A DNA stretch of 64,000 nt, taken from Plantibacter sp. PA-3-X8 (GTDB taxonomy: Bacteria > Actinomycetota > Actinomycetes > Actinomycetales > Microbacteriaceae). The notes beneath the pieces were generated by a model that saw nothing but the letters and a program-made list of their open reading frames with translations, was not told where the DNA came from and did no database searches. Of the stretch, positions 32,492 to 41,899 are shown in pieces. Made by a program: the position numbers and the translations under genes. Position 1 is the stretch's first letter. Each line of letters starts with the position of its first letter. The stretch is taken from the NCBI RefSeq assembly GCF_003856975.1, contig NZ_CP033107.1, positions 1,240,001 to 1,304,000 of the forward strand, read 5' to 3'.

Positions 32492-35464
32492 TCAAATCGA
32501 CCGACCGGGAGCCACGTCGAGCAGCCCGCTGGCCCCGGCCACCATCGCCGCCTCGGTCCGGCCGGCGACCCCCAGCTTCCGCAGGATGGCGGACACATGG
32601 ACGCTCGCGGTCTTCGCGCTGATGTACAGGCGCTCGCCGATCTGTGGGTTGCTCAGCCCCTCGGCGATGAGCTGCAGCACCTGGCGCTCCCGGGCCGTCA
32701 GCTGGACGGATCCGGCCGCCCCGCGAACCCTCGGTCGTCCGTCGAGGTTCAGTGACGCACGTACTGCCAACGCCCGGGCGCCGTCGAGGACGAGGCCGGC
32801 GCCCAGTGACGTCGCTTCCGCGACGGCGGTGACGAGCGTGTCCTGTGCGCCGGCACGATCGCCGGCGGCCACCTGCGCCTCCGCGAGCCGGAGTGCGGTG
32901 TACGGCGCGAGCACGGCAGGGGCGACCGGCCGCTCTGCCATGGCCCGAGCCGCCGCCCAGGCGCCGGCGTCGTCACCGGTGCCGCCCGGTCCGCCCAGTT
33001 CGGCGTCGACCACCGCACTCCACAGCGGTGCGGTCGGCCAGAAGTGTCCCTCGGCGAGCAGTGCCCGCCAACGGTGCTCCAGCTGCCGGAGCCGCTCGTC
33101 GTCGACGCCCGCGAACGGGCCGGACTCCACGTCGAGCGTCCCGGCGGCCAGCGCGATGCGGACCCGGGCCAGCACCCGCGCCGCATCCGCGAGCGCCGGG
33201 AGGTCGTACGCCGGCATCGGGCGGTGGTCCGGCGCCTCGAACACGCCGACGCCCGCCGGGGACCAGGCTTCGCCGAGGTCGCCGGTGGCCAGGCCGACCT
33301 GCATCACCACACGCGCGACACCGAACCGCGTCTGCACCTCCAGGCCGGAGAGCGACAGCATCCCCCGGTGCCACCGCCGGAACAGGATCGCCGCGGTCTC
33401 CGCATCACCACGCCAGAGCGTCAGCAGGATGAGCGATTGGCGCAGGTAGACCGAGAACGCGAGGGGAGGCTGGAGCGCCAGCGCCCGGTGCACCCGCTCC
33501 TCCGCCTCGTCCCAGCGTCCGAGCGCGACCAACGGGTCCACCGCGTTCGACGACAGGATGAGCCCGGAACTCCGTTCGACGCCGAGCGACTTCGCCCGGG
33601 CCACCCCCTCGAGCGCCGACGCGAGCGCCTCCTCGTACGATCCGAGGAGGTTCGCCATGTCCGAGGCGTTCACCCGGTAGCGGAGCAACGCACTGCCGTC
33701 GCCCTCGGCCAGCGGCTCCGCCGTCGCGAGGAGGGCCCGCCCGGCTTCCAGCTCGCCGCGGTGGATCCGGGCGATGCCGCCGATGTTCGCCGCGACCGAG
33801 GCGTTCCGCGCCGAACCGGTCCGCGCCGCCTCCCGGGCCGCCTCGTCGGCGTACTCGATGGCCCGCTCCAGCCGCCCGATGATCATGTGACGAGCGCCGA
33901 GGCTCGTCAGCAGCACCCCGCGCAGTTCGCCGGGCGTCTCGGGTGGGACCCGGTCGAGCGCCTGCTCCAGGAGGTCGACCGAGCCCGGCCGACCGAGGTT
34001 GGCGAGGTAGAACGCCTTGTCGCGCAGGAGCTTGGCCTGGTCGATCTCGTCGCGGTCCTCGCGGGTCGCGAGCACCTCGTCGACCATGGCGATCGCGCGA
34101 TCGGTCCAGCCCGCGTTCCGCAGGGCGCTCGCGGTGCGTCGCATGAGCTCCGAGCGGGACCGGCCGACGAGCTCCTCCGCCGCGGGGACCTGATCCCAGA
34201 TCTCCAGCAGCCGCTCCCCGAGCTGCGCCTCGGTGCTGTAGGCGAAGGCCGTGTGGGCCTGCTCCATCGCCCGCGCGGTCGCCGGGAACGCCCGCCCGAA
34301 GTCCCTGGCCAGCATCCAGTGGTGCGAGACCGCCGCGGCGACCGGATCGACACCGACGCCACCCTCCAGGGCCTCGGCGAACCCCGCATGGAACCGGGTG
34401 CGCTCACCGGGGAGCAGGTCGTCGTAGATCGCCTCCCGGACGAGCGCGTGCCGGAACTCGTAGGTGGTCGCGTCGGCGAGGAGCACGTTCGCGCCGATCG
34501 CCTCCCGGACACCGGCGTCGATGTCCTCCGGAGCGCCCGTGAAGACCTGTTCGAGCAGCGTGTGCTCCACGCGGACACCGCCGGCCGAGATGACCCGGAG
34601 CAGTTGCTGCGTCGTGGGCGCGAGGCGTTCGTACCGGGCGAGCAGGAGTTCACGCAGGGTGTCGGGGAGTTCGTCGGAGCCGCTGCCGTCGTCGAGGCCG
34701 AGCAGCTCCTCGACGAAGAACGGGACGCCCTCGCTCCGCGCGTACACGCTGTCGATGGAGACGGCGTCGAGCGCACCGCCTCGGATGGCGATCGCCTGAC
34801 GCATGACGTCGCCGCGGCTCAGTCGTCCGAGCGTGTGCCGTGCCACCCGCCGCGTGCGGTCGAGCTCGGCCAGGAACCCGCGCAACGGGTGGCCGCGGGA
34901 GACGTCCTCACTGCGGAAGGTGAGCAACAGCATCACTCGCTCGGTGGTGAGCACCCGCACGAGGAACGAGAGCAGACTCAGCGTCGCTCCGTCGGCCCAG
35001 TGGACGTCCTCGACCGCGACCACGACCGGCTGCTCCCGCGACAGCGCTTCGAGCAGCACGGCGACGGTCTCATGGAGCCGGCCGACGCCACCGTCGCGTT
35101 CGTCGACCGCGTCGGGGTCGAGGGCAGGCAGGAGCGCTGCGAGCGACGCCCGGCCCGGTCCGGCCGCATCGAGCACGGCGTCGTTCCCGCGCTGGGCCAC
35201 GAGGTCCTTCATGAGGCCGAGGACGGGCGCGTAGGGCGCGGCCACCTCGCCGAGATCCACGCACTGACCGGTGAGGACGAGCGCCGCCGGCTGGACGGAT
35301 CGGGCGAACTCGCGCAGGAGACGGGTCTTGCCGATGCCCGCTTCTCCGCTCACCACGACGCTGCGCGACTCGCCGGCGGCCGCCGCGTCGAACACGGCCC
35401 GGAGCGCCCGCAGATCGGAGGCGCGTCCGATCATGGTCGGGCTCGTCGCAGGCACGTTCACCAT
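32492..35464 (-). CDS. LuxR family large ATP-binding (LAL/MalT-type) regulator
   Basis: 990 residues: an AAA-type ATPase module (Walker A GEAGIGKT at 40-47; Walker B VVVAVEDVHW about 155), a long helical tetratricopeptide-like middle part (about 450-900), and a C-terminal LuxR helix-turn-helix (LTARERQVLQLIAEGLSNPQI, about 928-948). LAL proteins are ATP-dependent activators. The target is not evident; the F420-type reductase follows on the same strand. The ATG (MVNVPATS) is chosen as the start of the conserved region. Confidence 0.9.
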   Translation of the reverse strand: MVNVPATSPTMIGRASDLRALRAVFDAAAAGESRSVVVSGEAGIGKTRLLREFARSVQPAALVLTGQCVDLGEVAAPYAPVLGLMKDLVAQRGNDAVLDAAGPGRASLAALLPALDPDAVDERDGGVGRLHETVAVLLEALSREQPVVVAVEDVHWADGATLSLLSFLVRVLTTERVMLLLTFRSEDVSRGHPLRGFLAELDRTRRVARHTLGRLSRGDVMRQAIAIRGGALDAVSIDSVYARSEGVPFFVEELLGLDDGSGSDELPDTLRELLLARYERLAPTTQQLLRVISAGGVRVEHTLLEQVFTGAPEDIDAGVREAIGANVLLADATTYEFRHALVREAIYDDLLPGERTRFHAGFAEALEGGVGVDPVAAAVSHHWMLARDFGRAFPATARAMEQAHTAFAYSTEAQLGERLLEIWDQVPAAEELVGRSRSELMRRTASALRNAGWTDRAIAMVDEVLATREDRDEIDQAKLLRDKAFYLANLGRPGSVDLLEQALDRVPPETPGELRGVLLTSLGARHMIIGRLERAIEYADEAAREAARTGSARNASVAANIGGIARIHRGELEAGRALLATAEPLAEGDGSALLRYRVNASDMANLLGSYEEALASALEGVARAKSLGVERSSGLILSSNAVDPLVALGRWDEAEERVHRALALQPPLAFSVYLRQSLILLTLWRGDAETAAILFRRWHRGMLSLSGLEVQTRFGVARVVMQVGLATGDLGEAWSPAGVGVFEAPDHRPMPAYDLPALADAARVLARVRIALAAGTLDVESGPFAGVDDERLRQLEHRWRALLAEGHFWPTAPLWSAVVDAELGGPGGTGDDAGAWAAARAMAERPVAPAVLAPYTALRLAEAQVAAGDRAGAQDTLVTAVAEATSLGAGLVLDGARALAVRASLNLDGRPRVRGAAGSVQLTARERQVLQLIAEGLSNPQIGERLYISAKTASVHVSAILRKLGVAGRTEAAMVAGASGLLDVAPGRSI

Positions 35465-35513
35465 CCCATGGTCCCACTCCGGGCCGACATCGACGGGTGA
35501 CCGCCGCGACCGC

Positions 35514-35777
35514 TCAGCGATGCGCGGACACCGGTGCTCGGCGTGCGTCGTCCGCACGATCGGCGTCGCGCAGCGTGGCGACGAACGCGCCGAGGGCGGC
35601 GCGGAGACGGTGGTGGAGAGGTGTGCGCCTCGTGCGCGCCCCATGCTCGCCCGAGGTGGCGTCGAGCAGGCGTTCCCGTCGCTCGCGCTCCCGCTCGAGG
35701 CGCTGCTGCAGCTCGCGTTCGACGAACCGTCGTGTCTCGCCGGTCATGGCGGAGCTGTGGGTCGCGCTGGTCAACAT
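35514..35777 (-). CDS. Small arginine-rich hypothetical protein
   Basis: 87 residues with a charged helix (RRFVERELQQRLERERERRERLL, about 16-38, probably a coiled coil) and a basic tail. The strong GAGGAGG 5 bases before the ATG supports real translation. It sits 49 bp upstream of the LAL gene on the same strand. Function unknown. Confidence 0.6.
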   Translation of the reverse strand: MLTSATHSSAMTGETRRFVERELQQRLERERERRERLLDATSGEHGARTRRTPLHHRLRAALGAFVATLRDADRADDARRAPVSAHR

Positions 35778-35928
35778 GGGTGCCTCCTCGTGCTCGGGCC
35801 GGTCGTCCGGCTCGAGTCCTCACGCTCCTCCCTGAGGGGGTCGCCCCACCTCGGGCACCTGCCCTATCTCGCGGGTCGATGCGAGCAAGCAACCTGAGGC
35901 GCCCGCCCAACCGTGAAGAATGGTGGGC

Positions 35929-36486
35929 ATGACCGCACCGCATTCACCGACCGTGACCGATCGCCTGACGCTCGCCCGCCCGACGGAGCAGGACCTGGCC
36001 GGACTCCACGAGCTGCACGCGGATCCGGCGGTCTGGACGCACCTGCCGTCGGCTCGACACACCTCAATCGAGCAGACCCGTGAACTCGTCGAGCGGTACT
36101 CCGCAGGCTGGGACGCGAACGGACTCGACGTCTGGGTCGCTCGGGACACGGCGACCGGCGGACTCGTCGGCATCGGCGGCCCGAGTCTGCGCGGCGGCGT
36201 GGCGTGGAACCTCTACTTCCGCCTGGCACCGGCTGCCTGGGGCCGCGGGTACGCCCAGGAGCTCATCGCCGCAGCCCGGGCGGCGGTCACCGAGACCGGA
36301 TCCGACCTCCCCGTCGTCGCCTTCCTCCTGGAGCACAACGAGGGGTCGCGGCGAGCCGCGGAGCATGCGGGCCTGGAAGTCGTCTGGCGCGGTCCCGACG
36401 CGGGCAACCCCGACCCGGGGGCGGTCCGTCTCGTGTTCGCCGATCGCCCCCTGAGTGCGGAGGCCTTGCGGGTCTTCCTGGCGTGA
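35929..36486 (+). CDS. GNAT family N-acetyltransferase
   Basis: 185 residues, RimJ/RimL-type: TDRLTLARPTEQDL at the start, YFRLAPAAWGRGYAQELI (acetyl-CoA loop, about 100-117), EHNEGSRRAAEHAGLEVV near the end. The start is ATG 35929; an ATG three codons earlier (35920) is possible. Acceptor unknown. Divergent from the preceding genes, convergent with the NmrA-like gene. Confidence 0.85.
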   Translation: MTAPHSPTVTDRLTLARPTEQDLAGLHELHADPAVWTHLPSARHTSIEQTRELVERYSAGWDANGLDVWVARDTATGGLVGIGGPSLRGGVAWNLYFRLAPAAWGRGYAQELIAAARAAVTETGSDLPVVAFLLEHNEGSRRAAEHAGLEVVWRGPDAGNPDPGAVRLVFADRPLSAEALRVFLA

Positions 36487-36508
36487 CGGTGATCGCCGTC
36501 GCCGCTGG

Positions 36509-37366
36509 TCAGCCCGCGTTCGCGCGCAGGTAGGTCTCGAGGTCCATCGGCGGGACACCGGTGACGTCCTCGATCGCCGGACTGACCTCGGCCATCACAC
36601 CACTGCCGATGGCCGTGTAGGTGCTGACCCAGGCGTCGACCTCCCAGTCGGGCGCACCGTAGGAGGCGCGGGACGCGTACGCCTCCTCGATGGTCTCGTC
36701 GTGGAAGGTGACCTCGCGGTCGCGTACCCGGCTGATCGTCGCGGCGACCTCGGCCATCGTGAGCGCCTCAGGGCCGGTGAGGTCGTAAGTGCGGCCCGCA
36801 TGCGGCGCGGGGTCGACGAGGACTGCCGCCGCGGTCCGCGCGATGTCGGCGCGTGCCACGAAGGAGGCGCGACCGTCACCGGCCGGTCCACGGATGACGC
36901 CGTCCTCACCCACGAGGGCTTCCATGAAGTCGAGGTAGAAGCCGTCGCGGAGGAACGTCCACCGCATGCCCGACGCACGAATGTGCTCCTCGGTCGCGTG
37001 GTGGTCGCGCGCCAGGGTGAACACGGCATCCGGTGCCGCCGCAGCGAACGAGGTGTACACCAGGTGCTGCACGCCGGCAGCGGAGGCCGCATCGATGAAC
37101 GACCGGTGCTGGTCGACCCGGTCGGCGCTCTCGGAGCCCGACACCATGAACAGGGTGTCGACGCCCTCGAGCGCCGCGCGGGCAGCGTCCTGGTCCGTGT
37201 AGCTGAACGGGTGCACGGTGCTCTGCGGGTGCTGCGGCGCCTTCGCCGGGGTGCGCACCAGCAGACGCTGCGGGGTCCCGCGAGCGGCGAGATCGTGCGC
37301 CACGAGGCCGCCGAGCACACCGGTCGATCCGGTGACGGCGATGGGTCGGGGGGTGCTCGGGTTCAC
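36509..37366 (-). CDS. NmrA/NAD(P)H-binding atypical SDR
   Basis: 285 residues: the Rossmann motif VTGSTGVLGG (11-20), VDTLFMVSGSES, HLVYTSFAAA and a RDGFYLDFME segment place it with NmrA/QOR2-like atypical short-chain dehydrogenases, which use or sense NADP(H). The catalytic Tyr/Lys pair of classical SDRs is not obvious. The GTG start (VNPSTPRP) lies 11 bp after the S4-domain gene on the same strand, so the two are probably cotranscribed. Confidence 0.82.
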   Translation of the reverse strand: MNPSTPRPIAVTGSTGVLGGLVAHDLAARGTPQRLLVRTPAKAPQHPQSTVHPFSYTDQDAARAALEGVDTLFMVSGSESADRVDQHRSFIDAASAAGVQHLVYTSFAAAAPDAVFTLARDHHATEEHIRASGMRWTFLRDGFYLDFMEALVGEDGVIRGPAGDGRASFVARADIARTAAAVLVDPAPHAGRTYDLTGPEALTMAEVAATISRVRDREVTFHDETIEEAYASRASYGAPDWEVDAWVSTYTAIGSGVMAEVSPAIEDVTGVPPMDLETYLRANAG

Positions 37367-37377
37367 GGGGGTTACTC

Positions 37378-37605
37378 TCAGGGGCGGACGCGGACGGCGC
37401 GTCCCTCGATCGAGACGACGTCGTCGATCTGGAGCTGGCGACCACGTCGGAGGTCGACCTCGCCGTTGACGCTCACCACGCCGTCTGCGATGGCCGCCTT
37501 CACGTCGCCGCCGGAGTCGAGCAGCCCGGCGAACTTCAGGAACTGCCCGAGTCGGATCGAGTCGCCGCCGATCGGGACGTCGGTGATGTGTGCCGGGTTC
37601 GTCAT
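37378..37605 (-). CDS. S4-domain RNA-binding protein (YbcJ/RlbA-like)
   Basis: 75 residues, a single S4 domain: IRLGQFLKFAGLLDSGGDVKAAI followed by VSVNGEVDLRRGRQL, the alpha-L motif that binds structured RNA. Proteins of this size are found in most actinobacteria and are probably ribosome- or tRNA-associated. It is the first gene of a two-gene unit with the NmrA-like protein. Confidence 0.88.
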   Translation of the reverse strand: MTNPAHITDVPIGGDSIRLGQFLKFAGLLDSGGDVKAAIADGVVSVNGEVDLRRGRQLQIDDVVSIEGRAVRVRP

Positions 37606-37705
37606 CCCCGAATGCTAACAAGGATGGGTTCGCTGGACTCGGGGACAGCATGTGGTTGTACCCTCAGCGGTACCGGGCCATCGTGGCTCGCAAAGGAGCA
37701 ACACC

Positions 37706-37852
37706 ATGGGCGAGAAGTCCGCACGGAAAGAAGGCGGCAAGACCGCACCCGCGAAGACGCTGAAGGAGAAGCGCACCGCGAAGGCCGACAAGAAGGCCGG
37801 CAATGCGCGTTCGGAGAACACCGACGCGGTCACGCGGGTCAAGAACCGCTAG
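37706..37852 (+). CDS. Small lysine-rich conserved protein
   Basis: 48 residues, MGEKSARKEGGKTAPAKT then KEKRTAKADKKAG and a VTRVKNR end. AAAGGAG lies 6 bases before the ATG. It is highly basic and disordered in appearance; short proteins of this kind recur in Microbacteriaceae genomes without a known role. Nucleic-acid binding is plausible but unsupported. Confidence 0.65.
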   Translation: MGEKSARKEGGKTAPAKTLKEKRTAKADKKAGNARSENTDAVTRVKNR

Positions 37853-37972
37853 TCCTGATCAGCGGCCCATCGTGGTCGGTGATGCGCTCAGGCGTCTGTC
37901 CCCTCACGGAGACGGGCGCCTGTTCTGGTCTTCAGGCGTCTCCGTGACGAGCCGTCCCGCTATCGTCGTGGC

Positions 37973-39169
37973 ATGTCCGACCTCAGCCCCGGCGACGACG
38001 CGCTCGAGCTCGCCCGCCTGCTCATCTCGATCGACTCCGTCAGTCCGACCCTTGTCCCAGGGGCTCCCGGTGAAGGACGGATCGCGGCGGTGATCGCGCA
38101 GCGACTCGAGGGCGCCGGCTTCGTGGTCGACCTCGTTCCCGCGCCGGAGGATGCGCAGCGCGTCAGCGTCGTGGCCGTGCACGCGGGATCGCAGCCGGGT
38201 CCGACGGTCGTGTTCAACGGCCATCTCGACACCGTCGGGGTCGAGGGGATGGTCGACCCGTTCAACCCGCGGATCGCGGACGGCAAGCTCTTCGGGCGCG
38301 GCGCCAGCGACATGAAGTCCGGCCTGGCGGGGTTGATCGTCGCCGCGGAGCGACTCGCCGCGGCGGACCATCCCGGCACGGTCGTCTTCACCGGTGTCGC
38401 TGATGAGGAGGACGCGAGCGTGGGGGCCGCTGCCGTCCTCCGACACCTCGCCGATCGTGGTGTGACGGCGGACGTGTGCCTCATCGCCGAGCCCACCTGG
38501 TTGGATCGGGTGTCGGCGCACCGGGGGTACGCGGTCGTCGAGGTGACGCTGCAGGGGACGGCCGCGCACTCGTCACAGCCCGGTCTGGCCGTCGATGCGA
38601 TCCGCGCTCTCGGCGCCCTGCTGCAGGAGGTGGAGCGGGCCGACGACGAGCTCCATCGGCGACCGACGCACCCGTTGCTCGACCACGGTTCGTTCACCAC
38701 GACGGTTGCCAGGGCAGGGAGTGCTCCGTTCACGATCGCCGCCGACGCGACCCTCGCCATCGAGCGACGCACCATGCCGGGAGAACGCGCTGAGGACGCC
38801 CTGGTCGAGGTCCAGGCGATGCTCGACGCGGTCGCCGCCCGGATGCCTGGTCTCCGCACGGGCGCACGGCTGACCCATCAGCGCGAGGCCTGGGAGGCCG
38901 ACGAGCAGGGGCCGGCTGCGCGGTTCGCCGACATCCTCGCCGCCGAACTCTCCCGGGACGCCGAGGCCGTACCGGCGGCGGTCGGGGCGCCGTACTGGAT
39001 GGAGTCGGCGCTCTGGCAGGCGGCGGGGATCCCGACCGTCGTCTGCGGCCCAGCGGGTGGCGGACTGCACGCCGCCGAGGAATGGGTCGACCTCGACCAG
39101 CTCCGCCGGTTCCCGGAGGCGGTCATCGCCGCGACGATCGACTCGCTGTCCGAATCGAGCGAGGCATGA
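37973..39169 (+). CDS. M20 family metallopeptidase/deacylase (ArgE/DapE/ACY1-like)
   Basis: 398 residues with the two-zinc ligands in order: H in FNGHLDTV (about 84), D in GRGASDMKSG (about 115), the EE pair in VADEEDAS (about 150), E/D at AEPTW (about 178) and H in GGGLHAAEEW near the C-terminus. The lid domain (about 188-295) starts at HRGYAVVEV. Substrates in the family include acetylornithine, succinyl-diaminopimelate and dipeptides; the exact one is unclear. It overlaps the next gene by 4 bp (ATGA). Confidence 0.85.
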   Translation: MSDLSPGDDALELARLLISIDSVSPTLVPGAPGEGRIAAVIAQRLEGAGFVVDLVPAPEDAQRVSVVAVHAGSQPGPTVVFNGHLDTVGVEGMVDPFNPRIADGKLFGRGASDMKSGLAGLIVAAERLAAADHPGTVVFTGVADEEDASVGAAAVLRHLADRGVTADVCLIAEPTWLDRVSAHRGYAVVEVTLQGTAAHSSQPGLAVDAIRALGALLQEVERADDELHRRPTHPLLDHGSFTTTVARAGSAPFTIAADATLAIERRTMPGERAEDALVEVQAMLDAVAARMPGLRTGARLTHQREAWEADEQGPAARFADILAAELSRDAEAVPAAVGAPYWMESALWQAAGIPTVVCGPAGGGLHAAEEWVDLDQLRRFPEAVIAATIDSLSESSEA

Positions 39170-40062
39170 CGCCCGGTGGGCCCGACCGCATCGCGGTGAT
39201 CGGGCCGGGCGCGATCGGAACCGTGGTCGCCGCAGCGCTCCATGAACAGGGACGGACGCCGTTCATCGCTGGGCGGTCGAAGCGGCCGGAGCTCCAGCTC
39301 CAGGTCGACGACGAGACGGTGACGGTCCCCGGGCCGGTCTACACCGATCCGGCGGAGTCTCCGGGCACCGCGGACCTCGTCTTCCTGGCGGTCAAGGCGA
39401 CCCAGACGGCTGCCGCTGCGGACTGGCTCGCCGCGCTGTGCGGCCCGGAGACGGTCGTGTGCGTCCTGCAGAACGGCGTCGAGCAACGCGAGATGGTGGA
39501 GCCACTCGTCCGAGCGGGAACGGTCGTCCCCGCGGTCGTGTGGTTCCCTGCCACCCGCGAGCCCGGCGGCCCGGTCACCCTGCTGAGCCCGCCGCGCCTG
39601 TCCCTGCCGGAGGAACCGGGTGCCGCCGTGGTGGCGGACGTGCTGCGCGGCTCCCGCTGCACCGTCGAGGTCTCGACCGACTTCACGACCCTCGCCTGGC
39701 GGAAGCTGCTGCAGAACGCCACCGCCGGACTCATGGCGTTGACCGGACGCCGATCCGGCATGTACCGGCGCGACGACATCGGCAACTTGATGCTCGGCTA
39801 CCTCGAGGAGTGCGCGGCCGTCGCGCGCGCGGAGGGTGCGCGGTTGACCGACGACGAACCTCGACGGCTCCTCGACCAGTTCCGAGCCGCCCCGGTCGAC
39901 CGCGGGACGTCGATCCTCGCCGACCGCGAACAGGGGCAACCGCTCGAATGGGATGTCCGCAACGCGGTGATCCAACGGCGGGGGAGCGTGCACGGCATCC
40001 CCACGCCGATCAGCGACGTCATCGTGCCCCTGCTCGCCGCGGCGAGCGATGGACCCGGCTGA
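39166..40062 (+). CDS. Ketopantoate reductase-like (PanE/ApbA family) dehydrogenase
   Basis: 298 residues: N-terminal NADPH motif IGPGAIGTVV (12-21), VFLAVKATQT (the conserved Lys), VVCVLQNGVEQRE, and the C-terminal helical domain with TLAWRKLLQNATAGLMAL (the active-site Lys and Asn) and the EWDVRNAVIQRRG region near the end. PanE makes pantoate for coenzyme A; paralogues act on other ketoacids. It is coupled to the M20 gene by a 4-bp overlap. Confidence 0.82.
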   Translation: MTPGGPDRIAVIGPGAIGTVVAAALHEQGRTPFIAGRSKRPELQLQVDDETVTVPGPVYTDPAESPGTADLVFLAVKATQTAAAADWLAALCGPETVVCVLQNGVEQREMVEPLVRAGTVVPAVVWFPATREPGGPVTLLSPPRLSLPEEPGAAVVADVLRGSRCTVEVSTDFTTLAWRKLLQNATAGLMALTGRRSGMYRRDDIGNLMLGYLEECAAVARAEGARLTDDEPRRLLDQFRAAPVDRGTSILADREQGQPLEWDVRNAVIQRRGSVHGIPTPISDVIVPLLAAASDGPG

Positions 40063-40107
40063 ACCGCCGGCGGTGGTGGGATCGAGCGCTTCGATAAGGT
40101 CGAAAGC

Positions 40108-41268
40108 ATGCTTCGTCTGATCGCCTTCGCGGCTCTCGGTGCTCTGCTCGGCGGCGTCATCGTGATCACCGTCGGTCCGCCCGACGTCGGGTACGCAGTC
40201 GCCGGTGTCGCACTCCCCGTCTTCATCATGACCTCAGTGCTCACGCTCGTGGCCCGGTCGGTGGGTAACGCCGTCGGTGCTTCGCCTCAGGCCGTCCAGC
40301 AGGCCAAGGACGCTCGTCGGCTCGGGGTCGCCCGCGTCGATGCGCTCCGTCAGACCGGCACCCAGATCAACGACCAGCCGCTGTGCGAACTCGACCTGAC
40401 CGTCCAGCCGCTTCACGGAGCGGCGTTCGCGAGCACGATGCGCACCGTCGTCCCGCTGACCGCCATCCCGATGTTCCAGCCGGGCACCGAGCGCGATGTC
40501 GCGATCCTGCTCGACGGCGGCCCCGAGGTCGCCTTCATCGACGCCGGCGAGCTCGCTCCGGCGGAGCGTTCACGGTTGCGCGTGCCGGCTCGCGCGTCCG
40601 TCCCGTTCCTCCCCGTCGAGCCGCACCGGCGCATCGTCGACGGACGGCGACGCGGACCGTTGCTCGGCGTCGGCCGGGCCGGTCGTCCCGGCCGCTTCGC
40701 CCTGTTCGCGATCGTCGCCATCGCGGCAGCGGCCATCGTGGTCGTGCCGTACCACCAGTCCGTCGCACAGGCGATCGCTGCCCTCGAGGACGGACGCCTC
40801 CGACCCGACCTCCGTCGCCCGGGGGCGCTCGCGGAGGCGCAGCGCGCGCTCCAGGAAGCGATCGGTCATGACCGTGTGGTGTCGATCACGGTCGCCGCCG
40901 ATTTCGTCATCGTCCAGGCGCCGCTCACCGTGGGGGACACGAAGACCGACCGGTGGGAGTACCGGTATGGCCAGGTCACCAACGACGGCGCGGCGAGCAT
41001 CCAACCCGAATCGGCGGCCGAGCAGTTCTCCTGGTCGGACGTCGCGCTCGACCGCGTCTGGGCGTTGATGCAGGACGGCGCAGAGCAGGTCGGCCTGCCC
41101 GTGGGTGACGCGCTCGCATACGTCGTCCGGTCGACCGACACCGACGTCGACAGCCCCACGTTCGCCCGTTCGGCCGGACCGCCGCAGATCACCTTCAGTG
41201 TCGGGGACGACTACGGTTCCACCTCGTTCGTCGCCGATGCGGACGGCTCGGGCCTCACCGCGCGGTGA
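40108..41268 (+). CDS. Membrane protein of unknown function, three hydrophobic segments
   Basis: 386 residues. Two N-terminal membrane helices (about 5-50), a cytoplasmic beta-rich region (about 60-165; LTVQPLHGAAFASTMRT, PMFQPGTERDVAI, which resembles short regulatory beta-barrels), a third helix (about 192-212) and a soluble C-terminal domain. I do not recognise the family. The following gene also encodes a membrane protein, 16 bp downstream. Confidence 0.65.
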   Translation: MLRLIAFAALGALLGGVIVITVGPPDVGYAVAGVALPVFIMTSVLTLVARSVGNAVGASPQAVQQAKDARRLGVARVDALRQTGTQINDQPLCELDLTVQPLHGAAFASTMRTVVPLTAIPMFQPGTERDVAILLDGGPEVAFIDAGELAPAERSRLRVPARASVPFLPVEPHRRIVDGRRRGPLLGVGRAGRPGRFALFAIVAIAAAAIVVVPYHQSVAQAIAALEDGRLRPDLRRPGALAEAQRALQEAIGHDRVVSITVAADFVIVQAPLTVGDTKTDRWEYRYGQVTNDGAASIQPESAAEQFSWSDVALDRVWALMQDGAEQVGLPVGDALAYVVRSTDTDVDSPTFARSAGPPQITFSVGDDYGSTSFVADADGSGLTAR

Positions 41269-41284
41269 GCGGCATACTGTCCTC

Positions 41285-41854
41285 ATGAACGGTGCACCGC
41301 AGTCCTTCCCGCCACTCGTCGTCGGCTCCGACTCGGTGCGTACGGAGCGGGTGACCCGCCCGGCGTTCGTCTTCACCCTGATCGGAGCGGCACTGATCCC
41401 GGTGCTCGGGATGCTCCTCGCCGTGCTGACCACGACGTCCGGCGGATTCGCCCTCGGCATGCTGTCCGGACTGTCCTTCAGCGTCATCTCCTGGCTCATG
41501 CTGTTCGCGGTGGTGCAGTTCGCGACGGTCCGTGGAGCGCAGTCAGTGGCTCGTACGGTACTGACGCTCGACGCCGACGGCCTTCGTGGGAGCATCCCGC
41601 AAGGAGAGGTCTTCCTCCCGTGGGGAGCGATCGAGCGCATCTCGGTACGCTCACGCGGCAAGTGGCGGATCCTGACCTTCCACCTCGTCCCCGGTCTGAC
41701 CGCGCAGTCTCCGGGCGTCTCGACGACCCTCCCGCCGAGGTCCTTCGCCGCGCTCGGCAAGCTCGGTTTCCAGGTCGGCGAAGTGGCGATCGACACACCC
41801 GTCGACACCGTCCTCGCCGCGACGAACGCGTTCACCGGCGGCCGTCTGCGCTGA
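41285..41854 (+). CDS. Two-helix membrane protein with PH-like C-terminal domain
   Basis: 189 residues: two hydrophobic segments (about 28-48 and 57-80) then a beta-rich domain (VLTLDADGLRGSIPQGEVFLPWGAIERISV) that looks like the bacterial PH-type fold found in many actinobacterial membrane proteins. Function unknown. It probably forms an operon with the preceding membrane protein. Confidence 0.62.
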   Translation: MNGAPQSFPPLVVGSDSVRTERVTRPAFVFTLIGAALIPVLGMLLAVLTTTSGGFALGMLSGLSFSVISWLMLFAVVQFATVRGAQSVARTVLTLDADGLRGSIPQGEVFLPWGAIERISVRSRGKWRILTFHLVPGLTAQSPGVSTTLPPRSFAALGKLGFQVGEVAIDTPVDTVLAATNAFTGGRLR

Positions 41855-41899
41855 GCCATGGTCGACGGGTCTGTCGGATGGTCTGGCACGATCGGATGT

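Noticed and set aside
33044..35500. An 818-codon plus-strand frame opposite the LAL regulator
   Set aside because: The minus-strand protein has Walker motifs and a LuxR helix-turn-helix; the plus frame is a codon-bias shadow.
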